A stretch of DNA of 6,034 bases, taken from NCBI GenBank assembly GCA_900321515.1, contig ONWI01000212.1:1-6034 (forward strand), in the 5' to 3' direction. The position numbers and the translations under genes were made by a program. Below the pieces are notes generated by a model. It saw only the letters and a list, made by a program, of their open reading frames with translations, was not told the origin of the DNA and did not search any database. Shown one piece after another: positions 5,833-6,034 of the stretch. Within the stretch, counting starts at the first letter, position 1; every line of letters begins with the position of its first letter. The DNA is from an uncultured Eubacteriales bacterium. Its GTDB lineage: Bacteria > Bacillota > Clostridia > Oscillospirales > Acutalibacteraceae.

Positions 5833-6034
5833 ACAATACCTGATTACTTTTGTTTTTTGGATTCAGAGGGATTATTGAGACGGAAAAAATGAAAATAATT
5901 AGATTAAACTTCCGAAAACCGCAGAAATGCGCGGTATCTGAAATTTGCTTAAAACGAATGTAATAATTTGTTGCTAAAGGCGATAAATTCGGCAGACTTT
6001 CTAAATTAGAATTTTAACATTGTTGAGTTCGTCA
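5833..6034. other. AT-rich right-edge spacer without supported genes
   Basis: No convincing gene is seen here. A 24-codon frame (5889-5963) has only a poor GGA upstream. A short inverted repeat, TTCTAA-A-TTAGAA (5999-6011), and a small ACCGC/GCGGT hairpin near 5919-5936 are present but are unremarkable in sequence this AT-rich. Confidence 0.5.

Noticed and set aside
5889..5963. 24-codon frame near the right edge, starting MKIIRLNF
   Set aside because: Only a weak GGA lies upstream, no promoter or terminator was found, and it is too short to judge without conservation.

Overview
The window looks like chromosomal DNA of an endospore-forming, Gram-positive Clostridia-type bacterium, probably of the Ruminococcus/Oscillospiraceae kind; the family placement is inference. 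It carries a near-canonical SpoVT, strong AGGAG-type ribosome binding sites, sigma-A-like promoters in AT-rich spacers, and coding regions of intermediate GC. No transposase, integrase, CRISPR array, tRNA or rRNA was seen.

Layout. Bases 1-20 are the first codons of rpsL (ribosomal protein S12) running leftward off the edge. Its roughly 180-nt leader and strong promoter occupy about 21-234 on the minus strand. The leader contains a terminator-like hairpin and a possible competing pairing. Divergent from it is a two-gene rightward operon: a membrane-anchored CapA-family protein (370-1707), then after 16 nt a 527-residue protein with two TIR-like domains (1724-3307). A strong hairpin terminator (3325-3365) closes the operon. 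A convergent minus-strand gene (3409-4002) encodes a predicted lipoprotein with two similar small units and is driven by a perfect TTGACA-N17-TATAAT promoter. Divergent from that is spoVT (4191-4730), with a tentative forespore-type promoter and a long-stem terminator (4773-4824). After a 274-nt AT-rich spacer comes an RsuA-family rRNA pseudouridine synthase (5099-5809) that starts at GTG behind a hairpin touching its Shine-Dalgarno. The last 225 nt hold no supported gene.

How the genes relate. Ribosome synthesis (rpsL), rRNA modification (rsuA) and sporulation control (spoVT) are housekeeping functions. The accessory-looking part is the capA-TIR pair. Its spacing and single terminator suggest one transcript that joins an extracytoplasmic CapA-fold protein with a TIR protein whose C-terminal domain keeps the likely catalytic glutamate. 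TIR domains of this sort are NAD+-cleaving or signalling modules in bacterial immunity, so the pair is the best candidate for an undescribed system. A defence role is a hypothesis; nothing in the sequence demonstrates it.
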